Assembly: GCA_002067705.1 (NCBI GenBank)
Contig: MVRL01000199.1
Coordinates: 1-40,704, forward strand
Length of the DNA: 40,704 bases
Reading direction: 5' to 3'
Origin: Methanosaeta sp. PtaU1.Bin112
GTDB taxonomy: Archaea; Halobacteriota; Methanosarcinia; Methanotrichales; Methanotrichaceae
Shown: one piece after another, positions 19,333 through 27,893 of the stretch
Layout of the letters: each line of letters opens with the position of its first letter
Position numbering within the stretch: the stretch's first letter is position 1
The notes under the pieces: model-generated
What the model saw: only the letters and a program-made list of their open reading frames with translations
Told to the model about the DNA's origin: nothing
The model's database searches: none
Translations under genes and position numbers: made by a program

Positions 19333-19880
19333 TCGAGGTCGAGGTTAAGGCCCGCGCCCCAGAGGATATCGAGGAGAGGATTGCTGCCCTGGGAGCAATC
19401 CCTCTGGCGGTGGAAAATCACCACGACCTTTATTTTGCCTCCACCCAGCGCGACTTTAGGCGCAGCGATGAGGCTCTGCGCATTCGCATTAAGGAGGAGG
19501 GAGCGCGCCTTACCTACAAGGGTCCAAAGCTCGATTTGACCACCAAGTCCCGCCTGGAGATGACGGTGAAGATAGACGATCCCAGGCAGATGGAACTGAT
19601 CCTCTCTGCTCTGGGATTTGCTCTCTCCGCCCAGGTGAAGAAGCAAAGAAAGAAGTACGCCTGGGAAGGGGTGATCATTGCCCTTGACAGGGTGGAGGGT
19701 CTGGGCGGCTTCATTGAGGTGGAAGCAGAGGGTCCTGGCGAGTATGAAGAGCAGAAGCGCAGGGTCATGTCGGCAATGAGCAAGCTTGGTCTTCATGAGT
19801 CGATTAGAAGCTCCTATCTCGAACTTCTGGAAGAGAAAAGAAGGAATACCGAGAACAAAGGGGCCGGGCGGAGCTCTTAG
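19329..19880 (+). CDS. CYTH-domain protein (class IV adenylate cyclase/thiamine triphosphatase-like)
   Basis: 183 aa. Starts MIEVEVKA, the ExExK signature of the CYTH tunnel fold, followed by family residues [18 protein letters not shown] and [12 protein letters not shown] enzymes bind triphosphates with metal ions; archaeal members are annotated as class IV adenylate cyclases but may hydrolyse triphosphate or triphosphorylated compounds. The activity cannot be decided from sequence. The ATG overlaps the valS stop, so it is co-translated with valS. The last 20 residues are polar and probably disordered. Confidence 0.85.
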   Translation: MIEVEVKARAPEDIEERIAALGAIPLAVENHHDLYFASTQRDFRRSDEALRIRIKEEGARLTYKGPKLDLTTKSRLEMTVKIDDPRQMELILSALGFALSAQVKKQRKKYAWEGVIIALDRVEGLGGFIEVEAEGPGEYEEQKRRVMSAMSKLGLHESIRSSYLELLEEKRRNTENKGAGRSS

Positions 19881-19892
19881 GCGGCAAGAAAG

Positions 19893-20807
19893 ATGCCAGC
19901 GAATTCGAGAGTTCCAGTCCTGGTGATGCTGCTCTTCATAATAGCGGTTCAGCTTCTGGCCATCGCCATCACCCCCGCCATCTCAGCCACCGACAATAGG
20001 GTCTTTGCCGATCCCTCATCAACCTCCAATCCCTTTGTCTATATGCTCCTCATCCTGGCCTTCACAGCCCTTCTTCTCCTGGCCATCAAGAAGAAGAAGA
20101 ACTGGATCGTCAATGGATTCATACAGCTATCTATCGCTACAAGCATCTATTATCTGATGGGTGCATTTGTCTCACCTCTGCTGGCGCTGCTGCCAACAGC
20201 GGGATCGCTTGTCCTGCTCCGCTACTATCCGGAGTGGTATATCATTGACCTCTTCGGCATCGCCGTATGCGCCGGCATAAGCTCTCTATTCGGAGTGAGC
20301 ATGACCATCCTTCCCGCTCTGCTGCTATTGATCATTCTGGCGGTCTACGATGCCCTCTCCGTCTACAAGACCCGCCATATGGTCTCCCTGGCTGAGGGAG
20401 TGATTAAGATCAAAGCCCCACTACTATTTGTGGTGCCGAAGAGCCGAAGCTACAGCTTCCGGAAAGATGCGGCGCCAGTTTCAGCTTCGCAGATCAGGGA
20501 CAAGTCAAGCGAAAGCACCGAGAGCAGCAGCCCGGCAGACAGAAAGAAGGGTGCATTCTTTCTGGGGCTGGGAGATGCAATTATTCCCACCATTCTGGTC
20601 ATATCGGCCTATGCATCACTTCCCGCCGGAGGATTTATGGGCATAAATCTGCCGACCATCGGTGCCATGCTGGGGACCTATCTCGGTTTTCTGGCACTCA
20701 TGACCACATCGCGGGACAAGCCGCAGGCAGGACTGCCCTTCCTCAATTCCGGGGTGATCCTTGGATTTCTTGCGGGATGCGCAGCCGCCGGCATCGCGCC
20801 ATTCTAG
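19893..20807 (+). CDS. Presenilin/signal peptide peptidase-like intramembrane aspartyl protease
   Basis: 304 aa, about nine membrane segments. The catalytic pair is visible: VYDALSVYKTRHM (D153, YD motif) and FLGLGDAIIPTIL (D228, GxGD motif). The C-terminal PAL motif is represented by PFL in AGLPFLNSGVILGF, as in archaeal presenilin homologues. A polar loop of about 45 residues (180-220, Ser-rich) lies between the two Asp helices. Such proteases cut substrates within the membrane, including leftover signal peptides. Starts 12 bp after the CYTH gene, in the valS operon. Confidence 0.85.
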   Translation: MPANSRVPVLVMLLFIIAVQLLAIAITPAISATDNRVFADPSSTSNPFVYMLLILAFTALLLLAIKKKKNWIVNGFIQLSIATSIYYLMGAFVSPLLALLPTAGSLVLLRYYPEWYIIDLFGIAVCAGISSLFGVSMTILPALLLLIILAVYDALSVYKTRHMVSLAEGVIKIKAPLLFVVPKSRSYSFRKDAAPVSASQIRDKSSESTESSSPADRKKGAFFLGLGDAIIPTILVISAYASLPAGGFMGINLPTIGAMLGTYLGFLALMTTSRDKPQAGLPFLNSGVILGFLAGCAAAGIAPF

Positions 20808-20823
20808 TCAGCTAAAGATAATT

Positions 20824-20832
20824 TTTTATAAT
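20824..20832 (+). promoter_or_regulatory. Possible TATA box of the membrane-protein gene
   Basis: TTTTATAAT lies just after the presenilin-like gene and predicts transcription from about 20852. It would give the next gene its own promoter in addition to any read-through. Confidence 0.35.
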
Positions 20833-20914
20833 CAGCAGAGGATAACCATTGACCATATCGACCACGAATAGCAGTATCACATCTGCATTCCGGGTCTTTG
20901 CCAGGAGGGCTCTG

Positions 20915-21958
20915 ATGAAGCTGTTCAACCGCCACATGATGCGAAACCAGGAAGCCTCCAATCTCCTGGAGCTGTTCCTTGTCATTTCCGTCCTTTCCGT
21001 TCTGGCCATTCGCTTTTTCTTAGCCTTGACCGGCTATCCCAGCTTTCGACCAGGCAACCTGCATATCGCCCATGTCCTTTTGGGCGGAGTGCTCATGATG
21101 ATCGCTCTGGTCATCGCCCTGGCCTACATCAACAAGTCCTCTTACTATCTGGTTGCCGTCCTGGGGGGCCTCGGCTTTGGGGCTTTTATAGACGAGCTGG
21201 GAAAATTCATCACCGGAGACAATGACTACTTCTACCGGCCCACCGTGGCCCTGATTTACATAGTATTCGTCCTGATCTATCTGCTCATAGAGAACTTTGT
21301 TAAAAAGCCGGTTCTGAGCGAGCAGGAGAAGCTGATCAACGCCCTGGAGATTGCCAAGGAGGTGGTCTTAGAGGACCTGGATCACCGGGAGAGAAGAAAA
21401 GCGCTGGATCTGCTCAAAGAGTGCTCTCCATCCGATCCGGTGACAAAAGCCCTGCGGGCGCTTCTTTATGCCACTCAGTCTGTGCCGGTCCCAAAGCCCG
21501 ACATTTACACCGCAGCCAAGTATCGGGGCAGGAGGATTTACCGCAGGCTGGTAGCAAAATCGTGGTTCGTAAATGCGATGATTGCGTTCTTCGTACTGCA
21601 ATCGCTCTCCGCCCTGGCTCTGGACTTCTTCCTGCTCTATGTCAAGCTGGAGATGGCGGTGGATCTGCATACCATCTTTCCCACTCTCTCTCTCTTTGAT
21701 ATGGTCGGGCTGCTCTCAGCGACGCTGGCAGCGGCACTGGTAATTTTGGCGGCAATAAAGATAAGAAAAGACAGGCTAGATTCTTATCTGATCTTCAAGA
21801 ATGCCGTTTTAGTGCAGATCTTTCTGGTGCAGGTGTTTCTCTTCTACCGGGCTCAGTTTCTGGCATTGCTGGGGCTGGCAGGCAACATCTGCGTTCTCTT
21901 CGTGCTCTACTACATGATCCGGCAGGAGAAGGCAGCAAATGGTGTTTGTGAGGGGTGA
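20915..21958 (+). CDS. Multi-span membrane protein of unknown function
   Basis: 347 aa. I do not recognise the family. Three or four hydrophobic helices in the first 130 residues (LLELFLVISVLSVLAIRFFL, then HVLLGGVLMMIALVIALAYI, then LIYIVFVLIYLLIENFV) are followed by a charged cytosolic stretch of about 90 residues, then four more helices. The tetrad GFGAFIDELGKFITGDNDYF at a membrane edge is the most distinctive polar element. ATG 20915 has a perfect AGGAGG at 20903-20908; an in-frame TTG at 20849 lies close to the predicted transcript start and would add 22 residues. Confidence 0.65.
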   Translation: MKLFNRHMMRNQEASNLLELFLVISVLSVLAIRFFLALTGYPSFRPGNLHIAHVLLGGVLMMIALVIALAYINKSSYYLVAVLGGLGFGAFIDELGKFITGDNDYFYRPTVALIYIVFVLIYLLIENFVKKPVLSEQEKLINALEIAKEVVLEDLDHRERRKALDLLKECSPSDPVTKALRALLYATQSVPVPKPDIYTAAKYRGRRIYRRLVAKSWFVNAMIAFFVLQSLSALALDFFLLYVKLEMAVDLHTIFPTLSLFDMVGLLSATLAAALVILAAIKIRKDRLDSYLIFKNAVLVQIFLVQVFLFYRAQFLALLGLAGNICVLFVLYYMIRQEKAANGVCEG

Positions 21959-21988
21959 TTCAGAACTCAGACGGATCATCCGACAAAA

Positions 21989-21996
21989 CTATATAC
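21989..21996 (+). promoter_or_regulatory. TATA box of the vapBC pair
   Basis: CTATATAC is centred about 25 bp before the antitoxin ATG at 22018, so the mRNA is predicted to be leaderless. No Shine-Dalgarno sequence precedes that ATG, consistent with this. Confidence 0.55.
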
Positions 21997-22017
21997 TTTT
22001 TATGCAGACAGAAAATT

Positions 22018-22245
22018 ATGACAACGAATGTTTACAGCATACGTCTGGAATCAGAAATTCGCCAAATGATGGAGGAGATGAACGACATCAATTGGCAGAA
22101 CGAAATCAAGCAGATCGTGGAGAAGACGGTCAAGGAACACAAGAAGCAGAGAATCTTGGCCAGGGCCCAGGAAAGATGGAAAGACCAGGTTTCCAATGAG
22201 AGAGGGGCAGCTGAAATGATAAGGGAGGATAGGGATGCCAGGTAG
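22018..22245 (+). CDS. vapB: VapB-type antitoxin
   Basis: 75 aa. Begins MTTNVYSIRLESEIRQMMEE, which looks like a ribbon-helix-helix DNA-binding N-terminus, then a charged helical tail (about 30-75) suited to wrapping the toxin. It is followed with an 11-bp overlap by a PIN-domain toxin, the standard antitoxin-first order. In-frame codons reach up to 21955, but the TATA position and the sequence favour the ATG at 22018. Confidence 0.75.
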   Translation: MTTNVYSIRLESEIRQMMEEMNDINWQNEIKQIVEKTVKEHKKQRILARAQERWKDQVSNERGAAEMIREDRDAR

Positions 22246-22645
22246 AGCATTATTCGATTCAAGCATTCTCGCCGCCATGTTCTTTAAGGAAGCATCATCA
22301 TCAAAAGCCTTGAAATGTGCGGATGAATGCGATCCTGTCACCTTGGATTTGGCCATCGCCGAGATTGGCAATGTGGCCTGGAAGATGGTCGTCTTTTCTG
22401 GAGAAAACAAAGAGAGAGCATTGGAGGCATTCCGAGATTGCCAGGATTTTATTGCGACGGCATGCACCCTCATGAAAGCCTCCGATCTGACGGAGGAAGC
22501 ATTTGAGATTGCAGTGGCAAATAGGACTTCATATTATGATTCTCTTTTCATGGCGGCTGCAGAGGTGGAAAAGGTGCCACTGTTGACTCTGGACAGAAAA
22601 CTGTATGAGAAAGCAAAATCGAAACGAAATGTTCGTCTGATCTGA
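22235..22645 (+). CDS. vapC: VapC-type PIN-domain toxin
   Basis: 136 aa PIN-domain ribonuclease. The acidic metal-binding residues are in place: D8 (ALFDSSILAA), E43 (LAIAEIGNV), D102 (TSYYDSLFMAAA) and D120 (LLTLDRKLYEKA). VapC toxins cut tRNA or rRNA and are neutralised by the upstream VapB. A strong GGAGG about 6 nt before the ATG contrasts with the leaderless antitoxin start, so the two starts may be translated at different rates. Full length, no sign of inactivation. Confidence 0.85.
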   Translation: MPGRALFDSSILAAMFFKEASSSKALKCADECDPVTLDLAIAEIGNVAWKMVVFSGENKERALEAFRDCQDFIATACTLMKASDLTEEAFEIAVANRTSYYDSLFMAAAEVEKVPLLTLDRKLYEKAKSKRNVRLI

Positions 22646-22681
22646 TGGTAATCAAAGGGCCCAAAGCGATTTGCGCATACT

Positions 22682-22899
22682 ATGAAATATTCTTATCCAA
22701 AGATGACGCATTGGCCCTATGAGGAGCACCGGGTCAATGAAGTCGGCGAGAAGCGGCGTACTCTAACTAGCGGTAGGTCGCCCAGCTTTCCGAAAGCGAG
22801 CCTCAGGGTCACTCAGGCGCGGGAATGCTGGGGCGCGAGCTGACCGAGGTCCGCATAGCAGAGGGCCAGGTTGTCGAGGAGATCGGGATTTTCAGATAA
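22682..22899 (+). pseudogene. Possible gene remnant after vapC
   Basis: Two short open frames overlap here. One begins ATG 22682 (KYSYPKMTHWPYEEHRVNEV) and stops at 22843. The other is open from 22777 to a TAA at 22897-22899 and ends GRELTEVRIAEGQVVEEIG, which looks like the end of a real protein. A single frameshift near 22777-22843 would join them. I recognise no family. GC content resembles the core genome more than the AT-rich patch downstream. Confidence 0.25.
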
Positions 22900-22949
22900 T
22901 TGCTGGATATTTGATTTTTTACTTTCAATGAGTTAAGAGGACATGCTCC

Positions 22950-23144
22950 TTAACTCTCCAATTCACGTTCGTACCTCTCTAACGTCCTCCGAAGTTCATC
23001 ATACCTTTTTTGTATCTTTGGCGTTAACTCGGTAATCGATTGATCAAATAAGATTTTTACCGCAGTAAGTTCTTCACCAGCAGTACTGTAATCCCTTCTG
23101 GCTTTTCTATATTTTTGTCTTGCATCTAATAATTGATTAAACAT
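22950..23144 (-). CDS. Small coiled-coil protein or C-terminal part of a broken gene
   Basis: 64 aa, highly charged, and strongly helical (LLDARQKYRKARRDYS, then IQKRYDELRRTLERYERE). Its ATG overlaps the end of the upstream small membrane protein by 19 bp, with no ribosome site. It may be a separate gene coupled to it, or the continuation of the same protein after a frameshift. The region is richer in A+T than its neighbours, consistent with recent acquisition. Confidence 0.4.
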   Translation of the reverse strand: MFNQLLDARQKYRKARRDYSTAGEELTAVKILFDQSITELTPKIQKRYDELRRTLERYERELES

Positions 23145-23491
23145 TCTCTCAGATCACCAGGAGCTAAATACATATTTTTTTTGATATCCCTCCAAAAAGC
23201 ATATATTTCTTGGAAAACTGGCCCGCCCTCACTACTATGAGTAACCGCTGTAAAAAACGGAGCCGTATGGTCGTCCATCTTTGAATATAATGGTCCGATA
23301 AGATTATCCATTTCTTTAACGAGTCGCTCATATTTTTTTGTGAGCTGGTCCCGTTCCATGCTAGCCCGCATAATCTTGCCTTGTTCTGCCATTGTATCAG
23401 ATTGCTCTTTCACCAACCTAACGTACCTATAAGTAATGAATGCTAAGGTAATAGATGCAAAAGCACTTATCCAAGTGGGCAAGTCTCCCAT
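23126..23491 (-). CDS. Small membrane-anchored coiled-coil protein of unknown function
   Basis: About 121 aa from ATG 23491 (MGDLPTWISAFASITLAFIT). One N-terminal membrane helix (WISAFASITLAFITYRYVRL) is followed by a coiled coil (KEQSDTMAEQGKIMRASMER) and a globular-looking tail. This layout is common among unassigned accessory proteins. No family recognised. In-frame codons extend upstream to an ATG at 23527 without a better ribosome site. It is oriented against vapBC and the thermosome. Confidence 0.45.
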   Translation of the reverse strand: MGDLPTWISAFASITLAFITYRYVRLVKEQSDTMAEQGKIMRASMERDQLTKKYERLVKEMDNLIGPLYSKMDDHTAPFFTAVTHSSEGGPVFQEIYAFWRDIKKNMYLAPGDLRECLINY

Positions 23492-23527
23492 GGCAATACC
23501 AGTATGATCCAATGTGGTGTAGCACAT

Positions 23528-23947
23528 ATATCATGCCAGATGAGCGGAAAGGTAAAAAGGCTTACCAAAAAAAGAAAACAATCAGAAACATCAGGAATAT
23601 ATTATGGCAAATTTTAGTGCTTGATGCTGCCCCAAAGCATCTTTCTTCAGGTCCATCTTCTTCCTGCCAGACTCCTTCTTGCGTATGCACAGGCGCGAAA
23701 CCGGGAGCAGTATTCAACCAGCCGAGGCTGTAGCTTGATCGCCTCGACTCTGCAGCGGCCGCCTCGCTTCAGCCCTTGCCACTAGCAGAGGGTTGGGCCT
23801 GAAAATAAGAGTGCAACCAGGAAGGTGTTCAACATTTGTAACCATCGCATAATACTGGTTTTCCCCCGCAGCAGCCACAAAGTCAGACGGCACACCCCGC
23901 TGCAATCTGAGGGGTATTCATTTAAAAATAAAAACTGGACCGCTACC
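23528..23947. other. Intergenic region without a supported gene
   Basis: About 420 bp between the small coiled-coil ORFs and the thermosome promoter. Open stretches show Pro/Ser/Cys-rich, non-protein-like translations. GAGGC (near 23723) can pair with GCCTC (near 23740), a weak hairpin only. Confidence 0.4.
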
Positions 23948-23955
23948 TTTATATA
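23948..23955 (+). promoter_or_regulatory. TATA box of the thermosome gene
   Basis: TTTATATA at 23948-23955 predicts a transcript start near 23977 and a leader of about 32 nt containing GGAGG at 23998-24002. Confidence 0.6.
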
Positions 23956-24009
23956 GACGTTCAAACACCGGGTATCTCACTTTGAGATAAAGCGATTGGA
24001 GGTATTAAA

Positions 24010-25656
24010 TTGGCAGCAGGACAATTTGGTGGAACGCCCGTACTTATTCTTAAGGAAGGAAGCCAGAGAACAGCTGGAAAGGAAGCACAGAGATCGAACA
24101 TCATGGCCGCCAAGGCCGTGGCAGGAGCAGTCAGGACCACTCTCGGTCCCAAAGGCATGGACAAGATGCTCGTCGATACTCTCGGCGACGTAGTAATAAC
24201 CAACGATGGTGTCACCATTCTCAAGGAGATGGATATCGAGCACCCCGCCGCCAAAATGATGGTGGAGATCGCCAAGACCCAGGATGCTGAGGTCGGAGAT
24301 GGCACCACCACCGCCGTTGTTCTCGCCGGCGAATTGCTCAAGCAGGCCGAGGCTCTGCTGGATCAGGAGATCCATCCCACGGTCATCGCCGCCGGCTACC
24401 GGGCCGCTGCGGACAAGTCCATGGAGATCCTCAAGACCATCGCCGTGGATGTTTCCGTTAAAGATACTGAATTTCTCAAGAAGATCGCAGTCACCGCCAT
24501 GACCGGCAAGGGCTCTGGCTCAGCCCGTGAAGAGCTGGCCAACCTGGCTGTCAAGGCAGTCGAGGCCGTTGTGGATGAGGACGGATCTGTCGATACCGAT
24601 AATATCACTGTAGAGAAGAAAGTGGGCGGAGGAATCACCGATTCCGAGCTGGTGCCGGGCATGGTCATCGATAAAGACCGGCTGCACCCCAATATGCCCA
24701 AGAAGGTCGCTGGCGCCAAGATCGCACTGCTCAATGCTGCCATAGAGATTGAGAAGACTGAGGTTGACGCCAAGATAGAGATCACCTCCCCCGATCAGCT
24801 CCAGGCCTTCCTGGACCAGGAAGAGAGCATGCTCAAGGGAATGGTGGATGACATCATGGCCACCGGCGCTAACGTCGTCTTCTGCCAGAAGGGCATCGAT
24901 GACCTGGCCCAGCACTTCCTGGCCAAGGCAGGCATCTACACCGTACGCCGCGTCAAGAAGAGCGACATGGAGAAGCTCGCCCGCGCTACTGGCGGAAGGG
25001 TTGTCACCAGCATCCACGATCTGACCAAGAACGACCTGGGCAAAGCAGGCCTGGTCGAGGAGAGAAAGATCGGCGACGAGAAGATGACATTCGTCGAAGA
25101 GTGCGAGAATCCCAAGTCAGTTTCCATCATCCTGAGGGGCGGAACCGAGCATGTTGTCGATGAGCTGAACAGGGCTATGGAAGACGCACTGCGCGTTGTG
25201 GGCGTTGTTGTAGAGGACAAGAAGCTCGTTCCCGGAGGCGGCGCTCCTGAGGTAGAGCTGGCCCTGCGGCTGCGTGAGTACGCGGCAACCGTGGGTGGCC
25301 GTGAGCAGCTCTCCATCGAGGCTTTTGCGGACGCTATGGAGGTAATACCCAAGACCCTGGCAGAGAATGCGGGACTGGATCAGATCGATTCCCTGGTCTC
25401 ACTGAGAAGCCAACATGAGAAGGGCGTCAAGAGCTCCGGCCTGGATATGGACACCGGCGAGCCCGTAGACATGCTGAACCTCGGCGTGGTTGAACCCCTG
25501 CGAGTCAAGACCCAGGCGATCAACAGCGCTACTGAGGCAGCAGTCATGATCCTGCGCATTGACGATGTCATCGCATCCAAGTCAGGCGGACCGGCCGGCG
25601 GAATGCCAGGCGCAGGCGGCATGCCCGGAGGCATGGGCGGAGAGGACTTCGATTAG
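24010..25656 (+). CDS. ths: Thermosome subunit (group II chaperonin)
   Basis: 548 aa. ATP-driven protein-folding chamber subunit of the archaeal cytosol. Signatures: [22 protein letters not shown]-type segment [34 protein letters not shown] with the catalytic Asp, and [16 protein letters not shown]. The C-terminus has the usual Gly/Met repeats ([15 protein letters not shown]). The start is a UUG at 24010, read as [20 protein letters not shown], 7 nt after a strong GGAGG; no ATG fits. Single-gene unit with its own promoter and T-run terminator. Confidence 0.97.
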   Translation: MAAGQFGGTPVLILKEGSQRTAGKEAQRSNIMAAKAVAGAVRTTLGPKGMDKMLVDTLGDVVITNDGVTILKEMDIEHPAAKMMVEIAKTQDAEVGDGTTTAVVLAGELLKQAEALLDQEIHPTVIAAGYRAAADKSMEILKTIAVDVSVKDTEFLKKIAVTAMTGKGSGSAREELANLAVKAVEAVVDEDGSVDTDNITVEKKVGGGITDSELVPGMVIDKDRLHPNMPKKVAGAKIALLNAAIEIEKTEVDAKIEITSPDQLQAFLDQEESMLKGMVDDIMATGANVVFCQKGIDDLAQHFLAKAGIYTVRRVKKSDMEKLARATGGRVVTSIHDLTKNDLGKAGLVEERKIGDEKMTFVEECENPKSVSIILRGGTEHVVDELNRAMEDALRVVGVVVEDKKLVPGGGAPEVELALRLREYAATVGGREQLSIEAFADAMEVIPKTLAENAGLDQIDSLVSLRSQHEKGVKSSGLDMDTGEPVDMLNLGVVEPLRVKTQAINSATEAAVMILRIDDVIASKSGGPAGGMPGAGGMPGGMGGEDFD

Positions 25657-25672
25657 ACCACTCTTATCCTCC

Positions 25673-25693
25673 TTTTTTTCTGATCTTCTTTTT
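25673..25693 (+). terminator. T-run terminator after the thermosome gene
   Basis: Seven T at 25673-25679 and five more at 25689-25693, starting 17 bp after the stop, with no hairpin, as is common for archaeal termination. Confidence 0.5.
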
Positions 25694-25826
25694 CCAGTTT
25701 TCTACGAAGAGCACATGGCAGCGCCCAATGCAAACGTATTTCCATCGTCGTCCCCAAATATCCCAAATTCCATCATCATCAATTATTTATTTAAGACTAA
25801 AAAGCGATACATAATAGGTGAAACAA

Positions 25827-25898
25827 ATGAAATTCCTTCGAACTAGCCTTATGTCGACATCGCTTATTCTGGCACTATTTTTGAATGGTGAAGAATAA
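25827..25898 (+). CDS. Possible 23-aa hydrophobic peptide upstream of purC
   Basis: ATG at 25827 preceded 5 nt upstream by AGGTGA (25816-25821), and a TATA-like TTATTTAA near 25785-25792. The translation is MKFLRTSLMSTSLILALFLN followed by GEE, resembling a short signal or membrane peptide. Could be a small membrane protein or a chance ORF in the purC leader. No homologue known to me. Confidence 0.25.
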   Translation: MKFLRTSLMSTSLILALFLNGEE

Positions 25899-25960
25899 CC
25901 GTCTGCCAGTCCTTTGCTCAGCAAAAGGATTATTATCCAATGACGAAGTAACAACCGACG

Positions 25961-26881
25961 ATGCAGCGCAAGCTTTTGATGAAGGGCAAGGTCAAAGAGG
26001 CCTACGACCTGGGCGACCGACTGGAATTCCGATTTACTGACAACATTTCCGTCTTTGATAAGATCATTCCCAGCCAGATCCCCTTCAAGGGCGAGACCCT
26101 CAGCCGAGAGGGCATGTATTGGTTTAACAGAGCCGAGAAAATGGGCATCAAAACGCACTTTCTGGAATACCTCCCGCCCGCAGGCATGATCTGCAAAAAG
26201 GTCGATATAATTCAGCCGCAGCAGATCACCGCCTCATCCAGAAACTACCTCATTCCACTGGAGTGGATCTGCCGCTGGTTTGTGGCCGGCTCTCTCTACG
26301 ACCGGGTAAAAGAGGGAAAGATCCAGGCCACTGATCTGGGCTTTGCCCCAGGCCACAAGATCTCTTCCGGCGAGGCTCTTCCCGAACCGTTCATAGAGGT
26401 CTCGACGAAGCTTGAGAAGACAGACAGACTACTGAAAAAAGATGAAGCCCTACAGATCTCCGGGCTGTCGCCCAAGGAATATGAAGATGCGAGGGAGGTC
26501 GTGCTTAAAATCGACGAAGACATCGGCAGGAGCGTTGCCTCGCGCGGCCTGATTCACGTAGACGGAAAGAAGGAGCTGGCCTTTGATAATGATAGGCAGA
26601 TCATGGTGATCGATGTATACGGCACTGCTGACGAAGACCGCTTCTGGGACAAAGCCCGCTACGATCAGGGTGAGTTTGTGGACCTATCCAAGGAGTACGT
26701 CCGCCAGTACTATCGCCAGACGGGCTACAAAGACAGGCTCTACTCTGCACGCGACGCCGGTCAGGATGAGCCGTCCATTCCAGCATTGCCGCCTGAAGTG
26801 GTGCAAGAGACCAGCCGAATATATATAAAACTATTCGAGATGATCACAGGCGAAAAGTTTTTGCCATCAAGGCAAGATTAA
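25961..26881 (+). CDS. purC: Phosphoribosylaminoimidazole-succinocarboxamide synthase
   Basis: 306 aa. Joins aspartate to CAIR in purine synthesis (SAICAR synthetase). Signatures: KGKVKEAYDLGDRLEFRFTD with the ATP-binding loop, SVFDKIIPSQIPFKG, RNYLIPLEWICRWFVAGSLY, and SRGLIHVDGKKELAFD. No clear Shine-Dalgarno site; a TATA-like TTATTAT about 30 bp upstream would make the mRNA nearly leaderless. An alternative ATG at 25979 gives MKGKVKEAYD and cannot be excluded. Confidence 0.95.
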   Translation: MQRKLLMKGKVKEAYDLGDRLEFRFTDNISVFDKIIPSQIPFKGETLSREGMYWFNRAEKMGIKTHFLEYLPPAGMICKKVDIIQPQQITASSRNYLIPLEWICRWFVAGSLYDRVKEGKIQATDLGFAPGHKISSGEALPEPFIEVSTKLEKTDRLLKKDEALQISGLSPKEYEDAREVVLKIDEDIGRSVASRGLIHVDGKKELAFDNDRQIMVIDVYGTADEDRFWDKARYDQGEFVDLSKEYVRQYYRQTGYKDRLYSARDAGQDEPSIPALPPEVVQETSRIYIKLFEMITGEKFLPSRQD

Positions 26882-26911
26882 TCGCGATTGATTGAGATGG
26901 AGATGAAAAAT

Positions 26912-27868
26912 ATGAAGAGATTATTACTAGTTCTGGTATTAATTGTCGTGGCGTTCTCCGGCTGCACAGAGAATAGCCCGAGCGTTGCAGGAAAGAGTCC
27001 AGCAGAACTTAAGACCCTGTCCGTTGCGGCTGCAGAAAACCTGACCAGCTACAGCATCAAGAGTTCAATGACACAGACGCTGAAGCTGGAAGCAGGGGAC
27101 AATGCAACTGCGGAAAAATCGACCACAATTACAGAAAACGCTGAGACTGCTGCCACAGTAAATCTCTCGAGCCTAGAGGCTCATGCTACCGGCTCTACAG
27201 AGAATCAAATGGAAATATCAGGCCAGCCTGCGAACACCAGCACCACCAACGCCGATGTGTATCAGATTGGAAATTCAACCTACGTAAACGATGAGAGCGG
27301 CAACTGGACACACCTTGCAGATCCGCGATCCAAGGAAGAGGTCTGGGGACCGGACAAAAACAATCAGGCAAAGGCAATAGCGGCAACATTTAATCTGTCC
27401 ACGACTGAAGAGCTAGGTTCAGAGGCGATCAATGGCGAAGATGCCTATAAATTAAAAATAGTTACCGGAAGTGGGGATCAAAGCAATCTGCAGAATGCCG
27501 CCTTTGCCATAGCTGCTAAAGTTACCCAGTATCCTATGTATCTGCCCTCGATTAACAGAACCGAGCTGAATGAGACCGGCAAGATTGAAAAGACGATTTG
27601 GATCTCCAAGAGATCGTACCTGCCTGTAAAATACCAGAGCAGCATGAGCTTCTCCATGACACCAGAGATCATAGGTGCACTGGATCCCAGCACAAGCCAG
27701 ATGAAGATGTTCAATCAGTCCATTCGACTGGGAGAGATCTCTGTGAGCATAGAAACGGAAGACATATATTACGACTTCGACAAGCCAACAGAGATAACTC
27801 TGCCAGAGCAGGCACTCTCCGCGCCGGTCATAACACCCACTCAGGTACCGATGCTTGCGGAAGCATAG
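26912..27868 (+). CDS. Exported lipoprotein, LolA-like/DUF6612-like fold suspected
   Basis: About 318 aa. Signal MKRLLLVLVLIVVAFSG followed by a lipobox Cys (FSGCTEN), so the protein is probably lipid-anchored outside the cell. The mature part is Thr/Ser/Asn-rich, with about ten N-glycosylation sequons (for example NLT, NAT, NST, NWT, NRT). The segment YQIGNSTYVNDESGNWTHL and later KTIWISKRSYLPVKYQSSM resemble LolA-like lipoproteins that carry hydrophobic ligands; this is a tentative match. Starts tested: ATG 26912 with GGAG 9 nt upstream is chosen over 26888, 26897 and 26903. The next gene starts 25 bp after its stop. Confidence 0.65.
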   Translation: MKRLLLVLVLIVVAFSGCTENSPSVAGKSPAELKTLSVAAAENLTSYSIKSSMTQTLKLEAGDNATAEKSTTITENAETAATVNLSSLEAHATGSTENQMEISGQPANTSTTNADVYQIGNSTYVNDESGNWTHLADPRSKEEVWGPDKNNQAKAIAATFNLSTTEELGSEAINGEDAYKLKIVTGSGDQSNLQNAAFAIAAKVTQYPMYLPSINRTELNETGKIEKTIWISKRSYLPVKYQSSMSFSMTPEIIGALDPSTSQMKMFNQSIRLGEISVSIETEDIYYDFDKPTEITLPEQALSAPVITPTQVPMLAEA

Positions 27869-27893
27869 GCCCGAAAAACGAAGAGAACAGAAA

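Noticed and set aside
23455-23733. 92-codon plus-strand open frame between the coiled-coil ORFs and the thermosome
   Set aside because: No ribosome site, and translation rich in Ser, Pro and Cys without pattern.
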